64,000 bases of DNA from Natronosporangium hydrolyticum (GTDB lineage Bacteria; Actinomycetota; Actinomycetes; Mycobacteriales; Micromonosporaceae): assembly GCF_016925615.1 (NCBI RefSeq), contig NZ_CP070499.1, forward strand, positions 434,001 through 498,000. The letters run 5' to 3'. The notes under the pieces were generated by a model, which worked only from the letters and a program-made list of their open reading frames with translations, ran no database searches and was not told the DNA's origin. Position numbers and translations under genes: made by a program. Below, in pieces: positions 52,925-60,658 of the stretch (position 1 is the stretch's first letter; each line of letters begins with the position of its first letter).

Positions 52925-53149
52925 TCAGATCACGGCGCCGCGGGGTGCCACCTCGACCGCGGCTACGCCCCGGCCGTAGAGCACCATCAGCCGGCCACCG
53001 TGCTCGGCGCGGAGCACCCCGTAGTCCTGCGCCAGGGTGTCCAGCGCCCGCTCGGTCACCTCGTCGGAGCTGCCGGCGTCCGGGTCCTCGTAGGTGACGT
53101 CGAGGCGCTCGCCACCGATGAGTCGTACCCGCAGCACGATCTTGGCCAT
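52925..53149 (-). CDS. 74-residue conserved-looking protein of unknown function
   Basis: A small protein starting MAKIVLRVRLIGGERLDVTY, with an Asp/Glu segment (EDPDAGSSDEVTERAL) and a closing beta-rich part (GRLMVLYGRGVAAVEVAPRG). The composition suggests a compact alpha/beta domain, but I do not recognise the family. It is divergent from the phosphonate operon with 78 bases between starts, so the two may share regulatory DNA. No SD is obvious near ATG 53149. Confidence 0.6.
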   Translation of the reverse strand: MAKIVLRVRLIGGERLDVTYEDPDAGSSDEVTERALDTLAQDYGVLRAEHGGRLMVLYGRGVAAVEVAPRGAVI

Positions 53150-53227
53150 TGATTCCAGCCTAGCCCAGTCTGACCGGAAACGCTGCGGTAGCGTTCCTGA
53201 GCGCAACTGTGAAGTCGAGGAGGTTCC

Positions 53228-54538
53228 GTGTCGACGACCCCGACCGTGTACGTGGGGATGAGCGCAGATCTTATCCACCCCGGGCACATCAACGTGCTGA
53301 ACCAGGCGGCGAAGCTCGGGGAGGTGACGATCGGGCTGCTCACCGACGCGGCGATCGCCAGCTACAAGCGGCTGCCGCACATGACGTACGAGCAGCGGCG
53401 CGCGGTGGTGGAGAACCTGAAGGGCGTCACCCGGGTGGTCGCTCAGGAGACGCTGGATTATGTGCCGAACCTGGAGCAGTTGCGGCCGGACTACGTGGTG
53501 CACGGCGACGACTGGCGCAGCGGGGTGCAGCAGCAGACCCGGCAGCGGGTGATCGAGGCGCTCGCCCGCTGGGGTGGGCAGCTGGTCGAGGTCCCTTACA
53601 CCGAAGGCATCTCGTCCACTCAGTTGAACCAGTCGGTGAAGCAGATCGGCACCACGCCCAGTGTGCGGCTCAGTCGGCTGCGGCGGCTGCTGGAGCACAA
53701 GCCGGTGGTACGGGTGATGGAGGCGCACAGCGGCCTCACTGGCCTGATCGTGGAGAACACCGCGGTGTCGGTCGAGGGCCGGACGCTGGAGTTCGATGGG
53801 ATGTGGTCGAGCTCGTTGACCGACTCCATGGCCCGGGGCAAGCCGGACATCGAGGCGGTGGACATCTCCTCCCGGCTGCAGATGGTCAATGAGCTTTTCG
53901 AGGTGACCACCAAGCCGCTGATCTTCGACGGCGACACGGGTGGCAAGCCGGAGCACTTCACCTTCACCGTCCGGTCGTTGGAGCGGCTGGGCGCCTCGGC
54001 GGTGATCATCGAGGATAAAGAGGGGCTGAAGCGGAATTCGCTCTTCGGCACCGAGGTCGCCCAGACCCAGTCGACGATTGAAGACTTCTGTGCCCGGCTG
54101 GCGATCGGGAAGCGAGCGCAGATCACCAACGACTTCATGATCATCGCGCGGATCGAGAGTCTGATCCTGGAACAGGGCATGGACGACGCGGTCCGGCGAG
54201 CCGAGGCGTACATCGACGCGGGCGCCGACGGCATCATGATCCACAGCAAGCGGAAGAGTCCGGAAGAGGTCTTCGAGTTCTGCGACCGGTACGGCAAGCT
54301 GCCCCGTCGGGTGCCGCTGGTCGCCGTGCCCACCAGCTATCACCAGGTCACCGAGGCGGAGCTGGCCGACCGGGGCGTCAACCTGGTGATCTACGCCAAC
54401 CATCTGCTGCGGGCGGCGTACCCGCAGATGGTGAAGGTGGCGCAGACGATCCTGGCGAACGGTCGGGCACTGGAGGCCGACCCGTACCTGGCGCCGATCG
54501 ACGAAGCGCTCGCGATCATCCCGGAGAACCAGCAATGA
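53228..54538 (+). CDS. Cytidylyltransferase-phosphoenolpyruvate mutase fusion (PntC-PepM)
   Basis: A 436-residue bifunctional enzyme. Residues 5-135 form a nucleotidyltransferase domain of the cytidylyltransferase type: [20 protein letters not shown] has the HxGH motif, and VHGDDW and TEGISST follow. From about 155 comes PEP mutase, which isomerises phosphoenolpyruvate to phosphonopyruvate: [14 protein letters not shown] binds Mg, and [10 protein letters not shown] is the diagnostic EDKxGxxxNS loop. Such fusions are known, with the first domain activating a phosphonate as its CMP ester for transfer to a macromolecule. GTG 53228 follows GAGGAGG. It is the first gene of a three-gene coupled operon. 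Confidence 0.92.
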   Translation: MSTTPTVYVGMSADLIHPGHINVLNQAAKLGEVTIGLLTDAAIASYKRLPHMTYEQRRAVVENLKGVTRVVAQETLDYVPNLEQLRPDYVVHGDDWRSGVQQQTRQRVIEALARWGGQLVEVPYTEGISSTQLNQSVKQIGTTPSVRLSRLRRLLEHKPVVRVMEAHSGLTGLIVENTAVSVEGRTLEFDGMWSSSLTDSMARGKPDIEAVDISSRLQMVNELFEVTTKPLIFDGDTGGKPEHFTFTVRSLERLGASAVIIEDKEGLKRNSLFGTEVAQTQSTIEDFCARLAIGKRAQITNDFMIIARIESLILEQGMDDAVRRAEAYIDAGADGIMIHSKRKSPEEVFEFCDRYGKLPRRVPLVAVPTSYHQVTEAELADRGVNLVIYANHLLRAAYPQMVKVAQTILANGRALEADPYLAPIDEALAIIPENQQ

Positions 54539-55710
54539 TCGACCCGGCCCGGTTCCTGGCCGACCTCTCCGCGCACGGCGTCTCGTTCTACACCGGGGTG
54601 CCCGACAGCCTGCTGAAACACCTCAACACCGAGATCATGCAGACGTTGCCGCCGGAGCAGCACGTGATCGCCGCGAACGAGGGCGCGGCGGTGGGGATCG
54701 CGCTCGGCCACTACCTGCGTACCGGCGCGCCGGCCGCGGTCTACCTGCAAAACTCAGGGTTCGGGAACCTGGTCAACCCGTTGCTGTCGCTGGCCGACCC
54801 GGCGGTGTACGGCGTGCCGATGGTGCTGGTCATCGGCTGGCGGGGGCAGCCGGGGGTGCCGGACGAGCCGCAGCATGTGACGCAGGGGCGGGTGATGACG
54901 GCGCTGCTGGACGCGATGGAGCTGCCCTGGTCGGTGCTGCCGACCGAGCCCGGGGCCGCCACCGAGGCGGTCGCCGACGCGGTGCGGTCAGCCGTGGCCC
55001 GCAGCGGCCCCAGTGTGCTGCTGGTCGAGAAGAACACCTTCACCGCTCCCGCCGCCCTTCCGGCCGATCATGAGCGGGTTGACGGACCCACCGGGCGTGT
55101 CGACGAACCCGCTCATGATCGTCGGGTCTCCCGGGAGGAGGCGCTGACCGGGCTGGTCGCCGCGGTCGGCGCCGGACCGGTGATCGTCGCCACCACCGGC
55201 ATGCTCTCCCGGGAACTCTTCGAACTACGGGCGCGCACCGGAGCCGACGGCGACACCGACTTCCTCACCGTCGGCGGCATGGGGCACGCCTGCTCGATCG
55301 CGCTCGGGGTGGCGATGCGGGAACCCACCCGGGAAGTGTGGTGCTTCGACGGCGACGGGGCGTTGCTGATGCACCTCGGGAGCCTGGCGGTGATCGCCCA
55401 ACAGGCGCCGCCCCGACTGTTCCATGTTGTCTTCAACAACGGGGTGCACGACAGCGTCGGCGGCCAGCCGACCGCGATCGACGTGGTCGATGTGGCGGCC
55501 GCGGCGCGCGGCCTCGGCTACCGGCACGCCGAGCCGGTGACTGAGCCGGGCGACGTGCCCGCGGCGGTGGCACGGATGCGGGCCACTGGCGGTCCGTCCC
55601 TTCTGGAACTCAGAGTACGCCCCGGCAGCCGGCCCGACCTCGGCCGGCCAACCCGGACCCCGGCGCAGAGCCGGGACGCGTTCATGGCCGCGCTCGCAGG
55701 GCAGCGGTGA
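54535..55710 (+). CDS. aepY: Phosphonopyruvate decarboxylase
   Basis: A 391-residue thiamine pyrophosphate enzyme converting phosphonopyruvate to phosphonoacetaldehyde, which pulls the unfavourable mutase step forward. The PYR domain opens [15 protein letters not shown] and has the Glu in [13 protein letters not shown] (about 45). The PP domain has [14 protein letters not shown] and the TPP/Mg motif [16 protein letters not shown] with [10 protein letters not shown]. Residues about 176-197 (around [18 protein letters not shown]) are encoded by a palindromic repeat element inserted in frame between the two domains. The start overlaps the mutase stop (ATGA). Confidence 0.92.
   Translation: MIDPARFLADLSAHGVSFYTGVPDSLLKHLNTEIMQTLPPEQHVIAANEGAAVGIALGHYLRTGAPAAVYLQNSGFGNLVNPLLSLADPAVYGVPMVLVIGWRGQPGVPDEPQHVTQGRVMTALLDAMELPWSVLPTEPGAATEAVADAVRSAVARSGPSVLLVEKNTFTAPAALPADHERVDGPTGRVDEPAHDRRVSREEALTGLVAAVGAGPVIVATTGMLSRELFELRARTGADGDTDFLTVGGMGHACSIALGVAMREPTREVWCFDGDGALLMHLGSLAVIAQQAPPRLFHVVFNNGVHDSVGGQPTAIDVVDVAAAARGLGYRHAEPVTEPGDVPAAVARMRATGGPSLLELRVRPGSRPDLGRPTRTPAQSRDAFMAALAGQR
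55065..55121. repeat. Class II palindromic element inside the decarboxylase coding sequence
   Basis: Arms CGATCATGAGCGGGTT (55065-55080) and its exact complement (55106-55121) surround a 25-base loop containing GGGCGTGTCG. The sequence is the same type as the intergenic elements at 25081, 26178 and 38455. It keeps the reading frame and adds about 19 residues in the linker between the two thiamine-binding domains. Confidence 0.8.
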
Positions 55711-56882
55711 GCCGAATGCCCGAGCACCAGCCCAGGCGCGCCGATGTCCGGTACGGCGACGGTCTGATCCTGACAGTGCCGGAGCTCGTGGCCGAGTTCG
55801 ACGCCCGCCGGGTGCTGCTGGTCTGCGGCCGCAGCTCGTTCCAGACCTCCGGCGCCGCGGCGATGCTGCCCGCGCTGGCCGGGGCGGCGGAGCTGCGCCG
55901 GTGGAGCGACTTCTCCCCGAACCCGGACGTGGCCGAGCTGGCCCGCGGTTTGGCGGTGGTCGCCGAGTTTCAGCCGGATCTGGTGCTCGGCATCGGCGGC
56001 GGCAGCGCCCTCGACCTGGCCAAGCTGCTGGTGAGCTTCCCGCCCGGGACCGGCGGTGACCAGCTGGCCGAGCGGGTGCGCGCGGGTCGGGCTGAATCAT
56101 GGCGGCGCCCGCGGCTGGTGCTGGCGCCCACCACCAGCGGCTCCGGCAGCGAAGCCACCCACTTCTCGGTAGTCTACATCGGAGCAGAGAAGTTCTCGGT
56201 GGCGTCACCGGCGATGCGGGCCGACGTAGTGGTGCTCGACCCGACCCTGAGCCGCACCGGAACGCCGTACCAGCGGGCGACCTCCGGCATCGACGCGGTG
56301 GCGCAGGCGATCGAGAGCCTGTGGGCGGTGGCCGGCACCCCGGCCAGCCGGCGCTGGGCCAGCCACGCGCTGGGGCTGCTGCTGCCGGCGATCGAGAACT
56401 TTGTGGTCGAGGCCGAACCGGGGGCCGCCTCCAGCCGCGCGATGACGATCGGCAGTCACCTGGCGGGGCGGGCGATCGACACCTCCCGCACCACCGCCGC
56501 CCACGCCCTGTCGTACGGGATCACCCAACGGTACGGCGTGAGTCACGGCCACGCGGTGGCGCTGACCCTGGGCGGGTTCCTCGCCGAGCACAGCGACCCG
56601 GCGCCGGCACGGCTGCGGGCGGAGGTCACCCCCGGCGCGCACGCCGCGGTGATGGCCGAGATCCAGACCCGGCTCGGCGCCACCGACGGCGTCACCGCGC
56701 AACAACGGTGGCGGGAGCTGATGCGCCAGCTCGGGCTGAATCCGAGTCTCACCGCCGCCGGGGTCGCCACTGACGCCGAGCGGGCAGCCTTGGTCGACTC
56801 GGTCAACGTGGAGCGACTAGGCAACAACCCGGTCACCTTCACCGAGGTCGAGTTGGGGCGGCTGCTCGCCGACCTCGACTGA
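55707..56882 (+). CDS. Iron-type alcohol dehydrogenase, probable phosphonoacetaldehyde reductase
   Basis: A 391-residue group III Fe-ADH. Nucleotide motif LVLGIGGGSALDLAKLL (about 92-108), LAPTTSGSGSEATHFSV, and metal ligands Asp/His in SGIDAVAQAIESLW, TTAAHALSYGITQRYGVSHGHAVAL. Members next to PEP mutase and phosphonopyruvate decarboxylase reduce phosphonoacetaldehyde to 2-hydroxyethylphosphonate. No aminotransferase is present, so this alcohol rather than 2-aminoethylphosphonate is the expected product. GTG 55707 overlaps the decarboxylase stop (GTGA), so all three genes are translationally coupled. Confidence 0.88.
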   Translation: MSRMPEHQPRRADVRYGDGLILTVPELVAEFDARRVLLVCGRSSFQTSGAAAMLPALAGAAELRRWSDFSPNPDVAELARGLAVVAEFQPDLVLGIGGGSALDLAKLLVSFPPGTGGDQLAERVRAGRAESWRRPRLVLAPTTSGSGSEATHFSVVYIGAEKFSVASPAMRADVVVLDPTLSRTGTPYQRATSGIDAVAQAIESLWAVAGTPASRRWASHALGLLLPAIENFVVEAEPGAASSRAMTIGSHLAGRAIDTSRTTAAHALSYGITQRYGVSHGHAVALTLGGFLAEHSDPAPARLRAEVTPGAHAAVMAEIQTRLGATDGVTAQQRWRELMRQLGLNPSLTAAGVATDAERAALVDSVNVERLGNNPVTFTEVELGRLLADLD

Positions 56883-56896
56883 CGTAGCATCGGCCG

Positions 56897-57460
56897 ATGG
56901 ACCTGGGAAGCCTGCTGTGGGCGTTGCCGACCGTCTTCATCGCGGCGTTCCTCGCGGTGCTGCTGGAGAATGCCCGGGAACGGTTCCGTACCCGGAAATG
57001 GGTGATTCGCAACCTTCGCGAGATGGCCGCGAGCCTTACGGATATCGCGGTGGACCGGATGGACGAGAAGGTGGCGGCGCTCGAGCAGTGGCTGGCCGCG
57101 GACACGCCCGAGCTGGACGAGGCGGTCTGGCAACGGGCGCACATGCTGGTCGCCTCGGCCGCCCCGGAACTGTCGCCGCTGCTGCGTAGCGACGCCGCCA
57201 CCTCGGTCTCGGTGAAGGTGTTCCAGTCGGTGTACCGGCTGGAGTCGGTAGCGGCCGAGCTGACGCTGGTGGAAGGGTTGTTGCACGAGTCTTTTGTGCG
57301 GGACGTGCTGCCGCTGTGGTATGAGCGGCGGGCACCGTTGCAAGGCGCGGATGCCCGCCGGGTCAGGGCCTTCCGCGACATCCTGCTCGAGTATCAGCGG
57401 CAGTTGGCAAAGGTTCGAGCGGTGCTGCAGGAGTTCCAACAGGCGGTCGCCCGACTGTAA
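56897..57460 (+). CDS. Membrane-anchored helical protein of unknown function
   Basis: A 187-residue protein. Residues 3-23 (LGSLLWALPTVFIAAFLAVL) form an N-terminal transmembrane helix, followed by a basic stretch (RERFRTRKWVIRNLREM) and a long helical region with heptad-like spacing (LTDIAVDRMDEKVAALEQWL; VYRLESVAAELTLVEGLL). I do not recognise the family. It starts 14 bases after the alcohol dehydrogenase gene in the same direction, so it may be the fourth cistron of the phosphonate operon, but nothing in the sequence ties it to phosphonates. Confidence 0.65.
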   Translation: MDLGSLLWALPTVFIAAFLAVLLENARERFRTRKWVIRNLREMAASLTDIAVDRMDEKVAALEQWLAADTPELDEAVWQRAHMLVASAAPELSPLLRSDAATSVSVKVFQSVYRLESVAAELTLVEGLLHESFVRDVLPLWYERRAPLQGADARRVRAFRDILLEYQRQLAKVRAVLQEFQQAVARL

Positions 57461-57494
57461 CGGCTGTCGTTCGGCAACTGTCCACTTCACGACG

Positions 57495-57524
57495 TTGACT
57501 GTGCACAGTGCTGCGGGCTACGGT
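57495..57524 (+). promoter_or_regulatory. Candidate promoter for the LamG-domain gene
   Basis: TTGACT (57495-57500) and TACGGT (57519-57524) are separated by 18 bases, a reasonable housekeeping-type match, ending 40 bases before the LamG gene start. It suggests that the gene is transcribed separately from the phosphonate operon. Confidence 0.4.
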
Positions 57525-57564
57525 GCGTAGGCGCGGGGAGCTGGTCAGGCTGGGAGGGCGGGAC

Positions 57565-59124
57565 ATGTCGGGTTTGGTGCGTTGGTGGAGTAGCTCGGGC
57601 GGCCGTGGCTGGACAGCGAAGGCGGCCGTCGCCGGCCTGGTCGCAGGGGTGGCGCTCGCGGTGCCGACGCCCGCGGTCGCGGTGCCGAGCGAACCACCCG
57701 CGCCGGCCCCGCCAGCAGTGGAGCGCGTGCCGGAGGGGGTGACCCTCCCCCTGTGGTGGCCTTATCCACCGGATCAGCTCGCCATCGACTCGGACTGTTA
57801 CGACGCCTGCGCCGACCCGGCGGTGGTCCGGTCACCGCGACCGTGGCTGGCCGCCCGGGTGCGCGACTCGCGCGGAGCACCGCTGCGCGCCGACTTCCAA
57901 GTGCGCGACGGTACGGGGTCGGTGGTGGCGGCGGGGTCGGACTCGCAGGTGCCATCTGGGGCGACTGCCCGGTGGCGGCCGCCGGCGGACCTGGCCACCG
58001 ACGAGACCTACAGCTTCCGGGTGCGGGCGGTCAACTGGCCATGGGCGAGCGCCTGGTCAGCCCCGTTCACCTTCACCGTGGTGACCGCCACCCCGGCCAC
58101 CCCGCTCGTCACCTCGACCGACTACCCACCGGCGGATACCGGCATCTGGAGCGGTGGGCCGGGCCAGCCCGGCGAGTTCTTGTTCGACCCCGCCGGGGCG
58201 AGTGATGTCGTTGCGTTCACCTACCGGTGGCTGTCGGGTGAGGGGGAAACCGTCGAGGTGGACCCGGGAGAGTCGGCCACCGTCGAGCTAGCTCCGCCTG
58301 GTGACCTGCAGCAGGTGCTCCAGGTGCGGTCGATCAACCAGGCCGGCGGCATCTCCGACTGGTTCACGTACTCGTTCCTGGTGCGCCCGGTCCCCAACGA
58401 GCTGCTTCACTGGCGGTTCGACGAGGGAGAGGGCGCGACGGCGACGCCGGTGAGCGGCGGATCGGCTCACGCTGGCACGCTGCACGACGGGGTGAGCTGG
58501 GTCCCGTCCGGCATCAACCCCGGTGACCCGGCAGCGACGGGGACCGCCCTGGCCTTCGACGGCGAGACCGGATTCGTCAGCGCCCCACCCGCGGTGGTTA
58601 CCGACGGCGCCACCGGCTGGACGGTTGCAGCGTGGGTCTCCCCGGAGGCCCGCACCGACCGGCACACCGTGCTGGCCCAGGGCGGCACCACCCAGAGTGC
58701 GGTGCAGCTGCAGTACCGACCCGAGGCCAACCAGGATGCGGGCGGGGTGTGCCTGGTGGTTGCACATGCGGACGCCACTGACGTTGACGAGACGCTGGTG
58801 TGTGCGCCGGCCGATCAGGTCCCGGTGGGTGAGTGGTCTCACGTGGCGGCGGTCCACGACCCGATGACCGGACAGCTTGAGTTGTGGGTGGACGGTGGTC
58901 CATTCAACGGCGAGTGGCCGGCCGGGTGGAGCGGCTCGGCGACGGCCCCGCAGGCGTGGTCAGCCGACGGTGACCTGCAGCTCGGTCGAGGCCTCCAGGA
59001 CGGCGCCCACGGCGATTACTGGCAGGGCCGGGTCGACGAGCTCCGCATCTACCAGCGGCCGTTGAGCGGGTCCGAGTTGACGTTCCTCTTCCTGCAGTGC
59101 CGCTACGGCGACTGCCCGGCGTGA
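57565..59124 (+). CDS. Secreted LamG-domain protein
   Basis: A 519-residue exported protein. The signal peptide spans 1-45 (TAKAAVAGLVAGVALAVPTP). Residues 85-285 form two Ig/fibronectin-like regions (WLAARVRDSRGAPLRADFQV; TYSFRVRAVNWPWASAWSAP). Residues 300-510 are a LamG/concanavalin-like lectin domain: LLHWRFDEGEGATATPVSGG, GWTVAAWVSPEARTDRHTVL, EWSHVAAVHDPMTGQLELWV and GRVDELRIYQRPLSGSE. In actinobacteria this module usually leads a far longer RHS/YD-repeat or toxin protein; here the frame stops soon after LamG. ATG 57565 follows GGGAGGG. Confidence 0.8.
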   Translation: MSGLVRWWSSSGGRGWTAKAAVAGLVAGVALAVPTPAVAVPSEPPAPAPPAVERVPEGVTLPLWWPYPPDQLAIDSDCYDACADPAVVRSPRPWLAARVRDSRGAPLRADFQVRDGTGSVVAAGSDSQVPSGATARWRPPADLATDETYSFRVRAVNWPWASAWSAPFTFTVVTATPATPLVTSTDYPPADTGIWSGGPGQPGEFLFDPAGASDVVAFTYRWLSGEGETVEVDPGESATVELAPPGDLQQVLQVRSINQAGGISDWFTYSFLVRPVPNELLHWRFDEGEGATATPVSGGSAHAGTLHDGVSWVPSGINPGDPAATGTALAFDGETGFVSAPPAVVTDGATGWTVAAWVSPEARTDRHTVLAQGGTTQSAVQLQYRPEANQDAGGVCLVVAHADATDVDETLVCAPADQVPVGEWSHVAAVHDPMTGQLELWVDGGPFNGEWPAGWSGSATAPQAWSADGDLQLGRGLQDGAHGDYWQGRVDELRIYQRPLSGSELTFLFLQCRYGDCPA

Positions 59125-59243
59125 GCCTGCCCGGTGGAGTTTGACGACACATCCGGGAAGGATGGCTATTACCCGCGGGATTTGGGCCGGCTCGTCGGGG
59201 CGGTCGACGTCCCAGCGGCGGGAGAACGGACCTGCTGTTCAAG

Positions 59244-59288
59244 GGCTACATACTCACCGTTGTGGCCCACAACAGTGAGGATGTAGCC
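59244..59288. terminator. 45-base near-perfect hairpin after the LamG gene
   Basis: Arms of 22 bases starting GGCTACATACTCACCGTTG pair with only two mismatches around a single central base. It lies 120 bases past the LamG stop. It could be a terminator without a T-run or a recombination-type structure. Confidence 0.5.
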
Positions 59289-59511
59289 ACCCGTACGAAG
59301 GCCCCTTCCAGTACGGCGCTTGAACGGTGGCAGATGGGGGCTCCTGAGCCGATGCCGGCCGTCGCGGGAGGGCGCCCTCGCGGGTTCGTGGTAAGGCTGG
59401 CCATACCATCACACATCAACACGGTATCGCTGCCCTGATGGCGATGGCCATCACCGCTGCACTCTACGAAGGCTTCGTCGCAGTGCCCGGGTAACCGTTG
59501 GCAGTCGCCGC

Positions 59512-59620
59512 GCAGCTCTATTCGCCTGGGGCCAGACGCTGGCGTTCCATGAGACGTTGCTCGCGCGGGTGTAGCGCGGGCCCTGTTGTGGCCGTGCTCG
59601 TGACGTTCGAATAGAGCTGC
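59512..59620. mobile_element. 109-bp MITE-like segment with 13-bp terminal inverted repeats
   Basis: GCAGCTCTATTCG at 59512-59524 is the exact reverse complement of 59608-59620. The 83 bases between show no gene. The size and terminal repeats fit a miniature inverted-repeat element or the two ends of a deleted IS. No target-site duplication is obvious (C on both sides), so the mobile-element reading is tentative. Confidence 0.45.
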
Positions 59621-59710
59621 CCGGCCAGGCCCACCAGAGGAACGTTCACCGGGTCCTCGGCCGGGATGAGGGCGGAGCGAGGAGCCCGGTGAACGTGCCT
59701 GGCTGGTGTC

Positions 59711-60577
59711 CTAGTTGGCGCAGATGGCGATGCTGACCGGTGCCCAGGGGGCGGGTGGCGTGCCATCACCGGTCTCGGCCACCGTGGTCAGGGCGCCGCT
59801 GAGGTTGCCGATCGGCGCCTGCTGGGTCAGCGTGAGATGGCCCGGTGCCGCGTTTCCGGCGCCGCCGAGACCGTGCAACACCGTCCCACGTGGACAAGCT
59901 ACGGTCGCGATCGAGGCGCCGTTGCCGCCGCTATGCATGACGCGGACCAGGCCGGGCAGCGGGTCGGCGCAGGTCGCATAGACGGTCAGTTGCCACGCTC
60001 CGGAGTAGCTGTCGTCGACCCGGTAGGCGCTGCCGTTCATGTGCGTCAGATCTGAGTGGGGGAGGATGAGCTGGAGCGCGACCCCGGCCGGGGGCGCGCC
60101 GTCCGAGCCGGCGAGGTAGGCACCAGCCCCGATGAGCCGTTGGCCACGGGGGCAGTCGACGGTGTGGCCGCGCCACCACTGGAAGCTCATCGGCCCGGTC
60201 ACCGAATGGATGGTGATGCTGTAGCTGCGTGGTGCGCAGATCGCGTAGGCGATCAGTGACCAGTCGCCGGCGTACTCCTGGGTGCCGGTGGTGGCGGTGG
60301 CCTCGAAGCTGCCGCCCAGTGGCCGGAGGCCGGTCAGCCGGACCTCGCCGGCGGGCGCGCCGGAGATGCTGCCACCGCCGTCGATCACCACCAGGCCGTC
60401 GGGGCACGGCGCCACCGCTACCTTGGTGGGCTCCGGGCCGGCCGGCGACCCCGACTGGACCAGTTGGATGCCGGGGATGGCCGCCGCCGGGGCACCGGCG
60501 ACGACCACGGCGGCGCTGACGGTCGCCGCGACCGTGAGGATGGCCACGGCGAACCGTCGGGCAGGGAATGTACCCAT
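59711..60577 (-). CDS. Secreted protein with three Cys-containing repeats
   Basis: A 288-residue exported protein of unknown function. A signal peptide (1-36: FAVAILTVAATVSAAVVVAG) precedes three repeats of roughly 75 residues. Each opens with a CPxG motif (CPDGLVVIDGGGSIS; CPRGQRLIGAGAYLAG; CPRGTVLHGLGGAGN) and ends in a YAxC-type strand (LIAYAICAPRS; LTVYATCADPL; VSIAICAN). One Cys pair per repeat suggests disulfide-stabilised beta units. ATG 60577 follows AAAGGAG. It diverges from the gene at 60659 with 81 bases between. Confidence 0.72.
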   Translation of the reverse strand: MGTFPARRFAVAILTVAATVSAAVVVAGAPAAAIPGIQLVQSGSPAGPEPTKVAVAPCPDGLVVIDGGGSISGAPAGEVRLTGLRPLGGSFEATATTGTQEYAGDWSLIAYAICAPRSYSITIHSVTGPMSFQWWRGHTVDCPRGQRLIGAGAYLAGSDGAPPAGVALQLILPHSDLTHMNGSAYRVDDSYSGAWQLTVYATCADPLPGLVRVMHSGGNGASIATVACPRGTVLHGLGGAGNAAPGHLTLTQQAPIGNLSGALTTVAETGDGTPPAPWAPVSIAICAN

Positions 60578-60658
60578 GATCTGCTCCTTTCCGAGCACTG
60601 TCGGTAGTAGGAGCCGCTGGCACGGGGCGCGCCAACAGTTTTTGGGTACGGTTCGGCG

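Larger units (their letters stand above)
59125..59710. other. 586-bp gene-poor region with structured elements
   Basis: No convincing gene is present between the LamG gene and the convergent secreted-protein gene. The region contains the long hairpin at 59244-59288 and a 109-bp segment with 13-bp terminal inverted repeats at 59512-59620. Composition differs from the surrounding genes, and short open frames on both strands look like debris. It may be a site of past insertion or of decay of the 3' part of a longer LamG gene. Confidence 0.5.

Noticed and set aside
59512-59620. Inverted repeat as an ordinary terminator
   Set aside because: The 83-base loop is too long for intrinsic termination.
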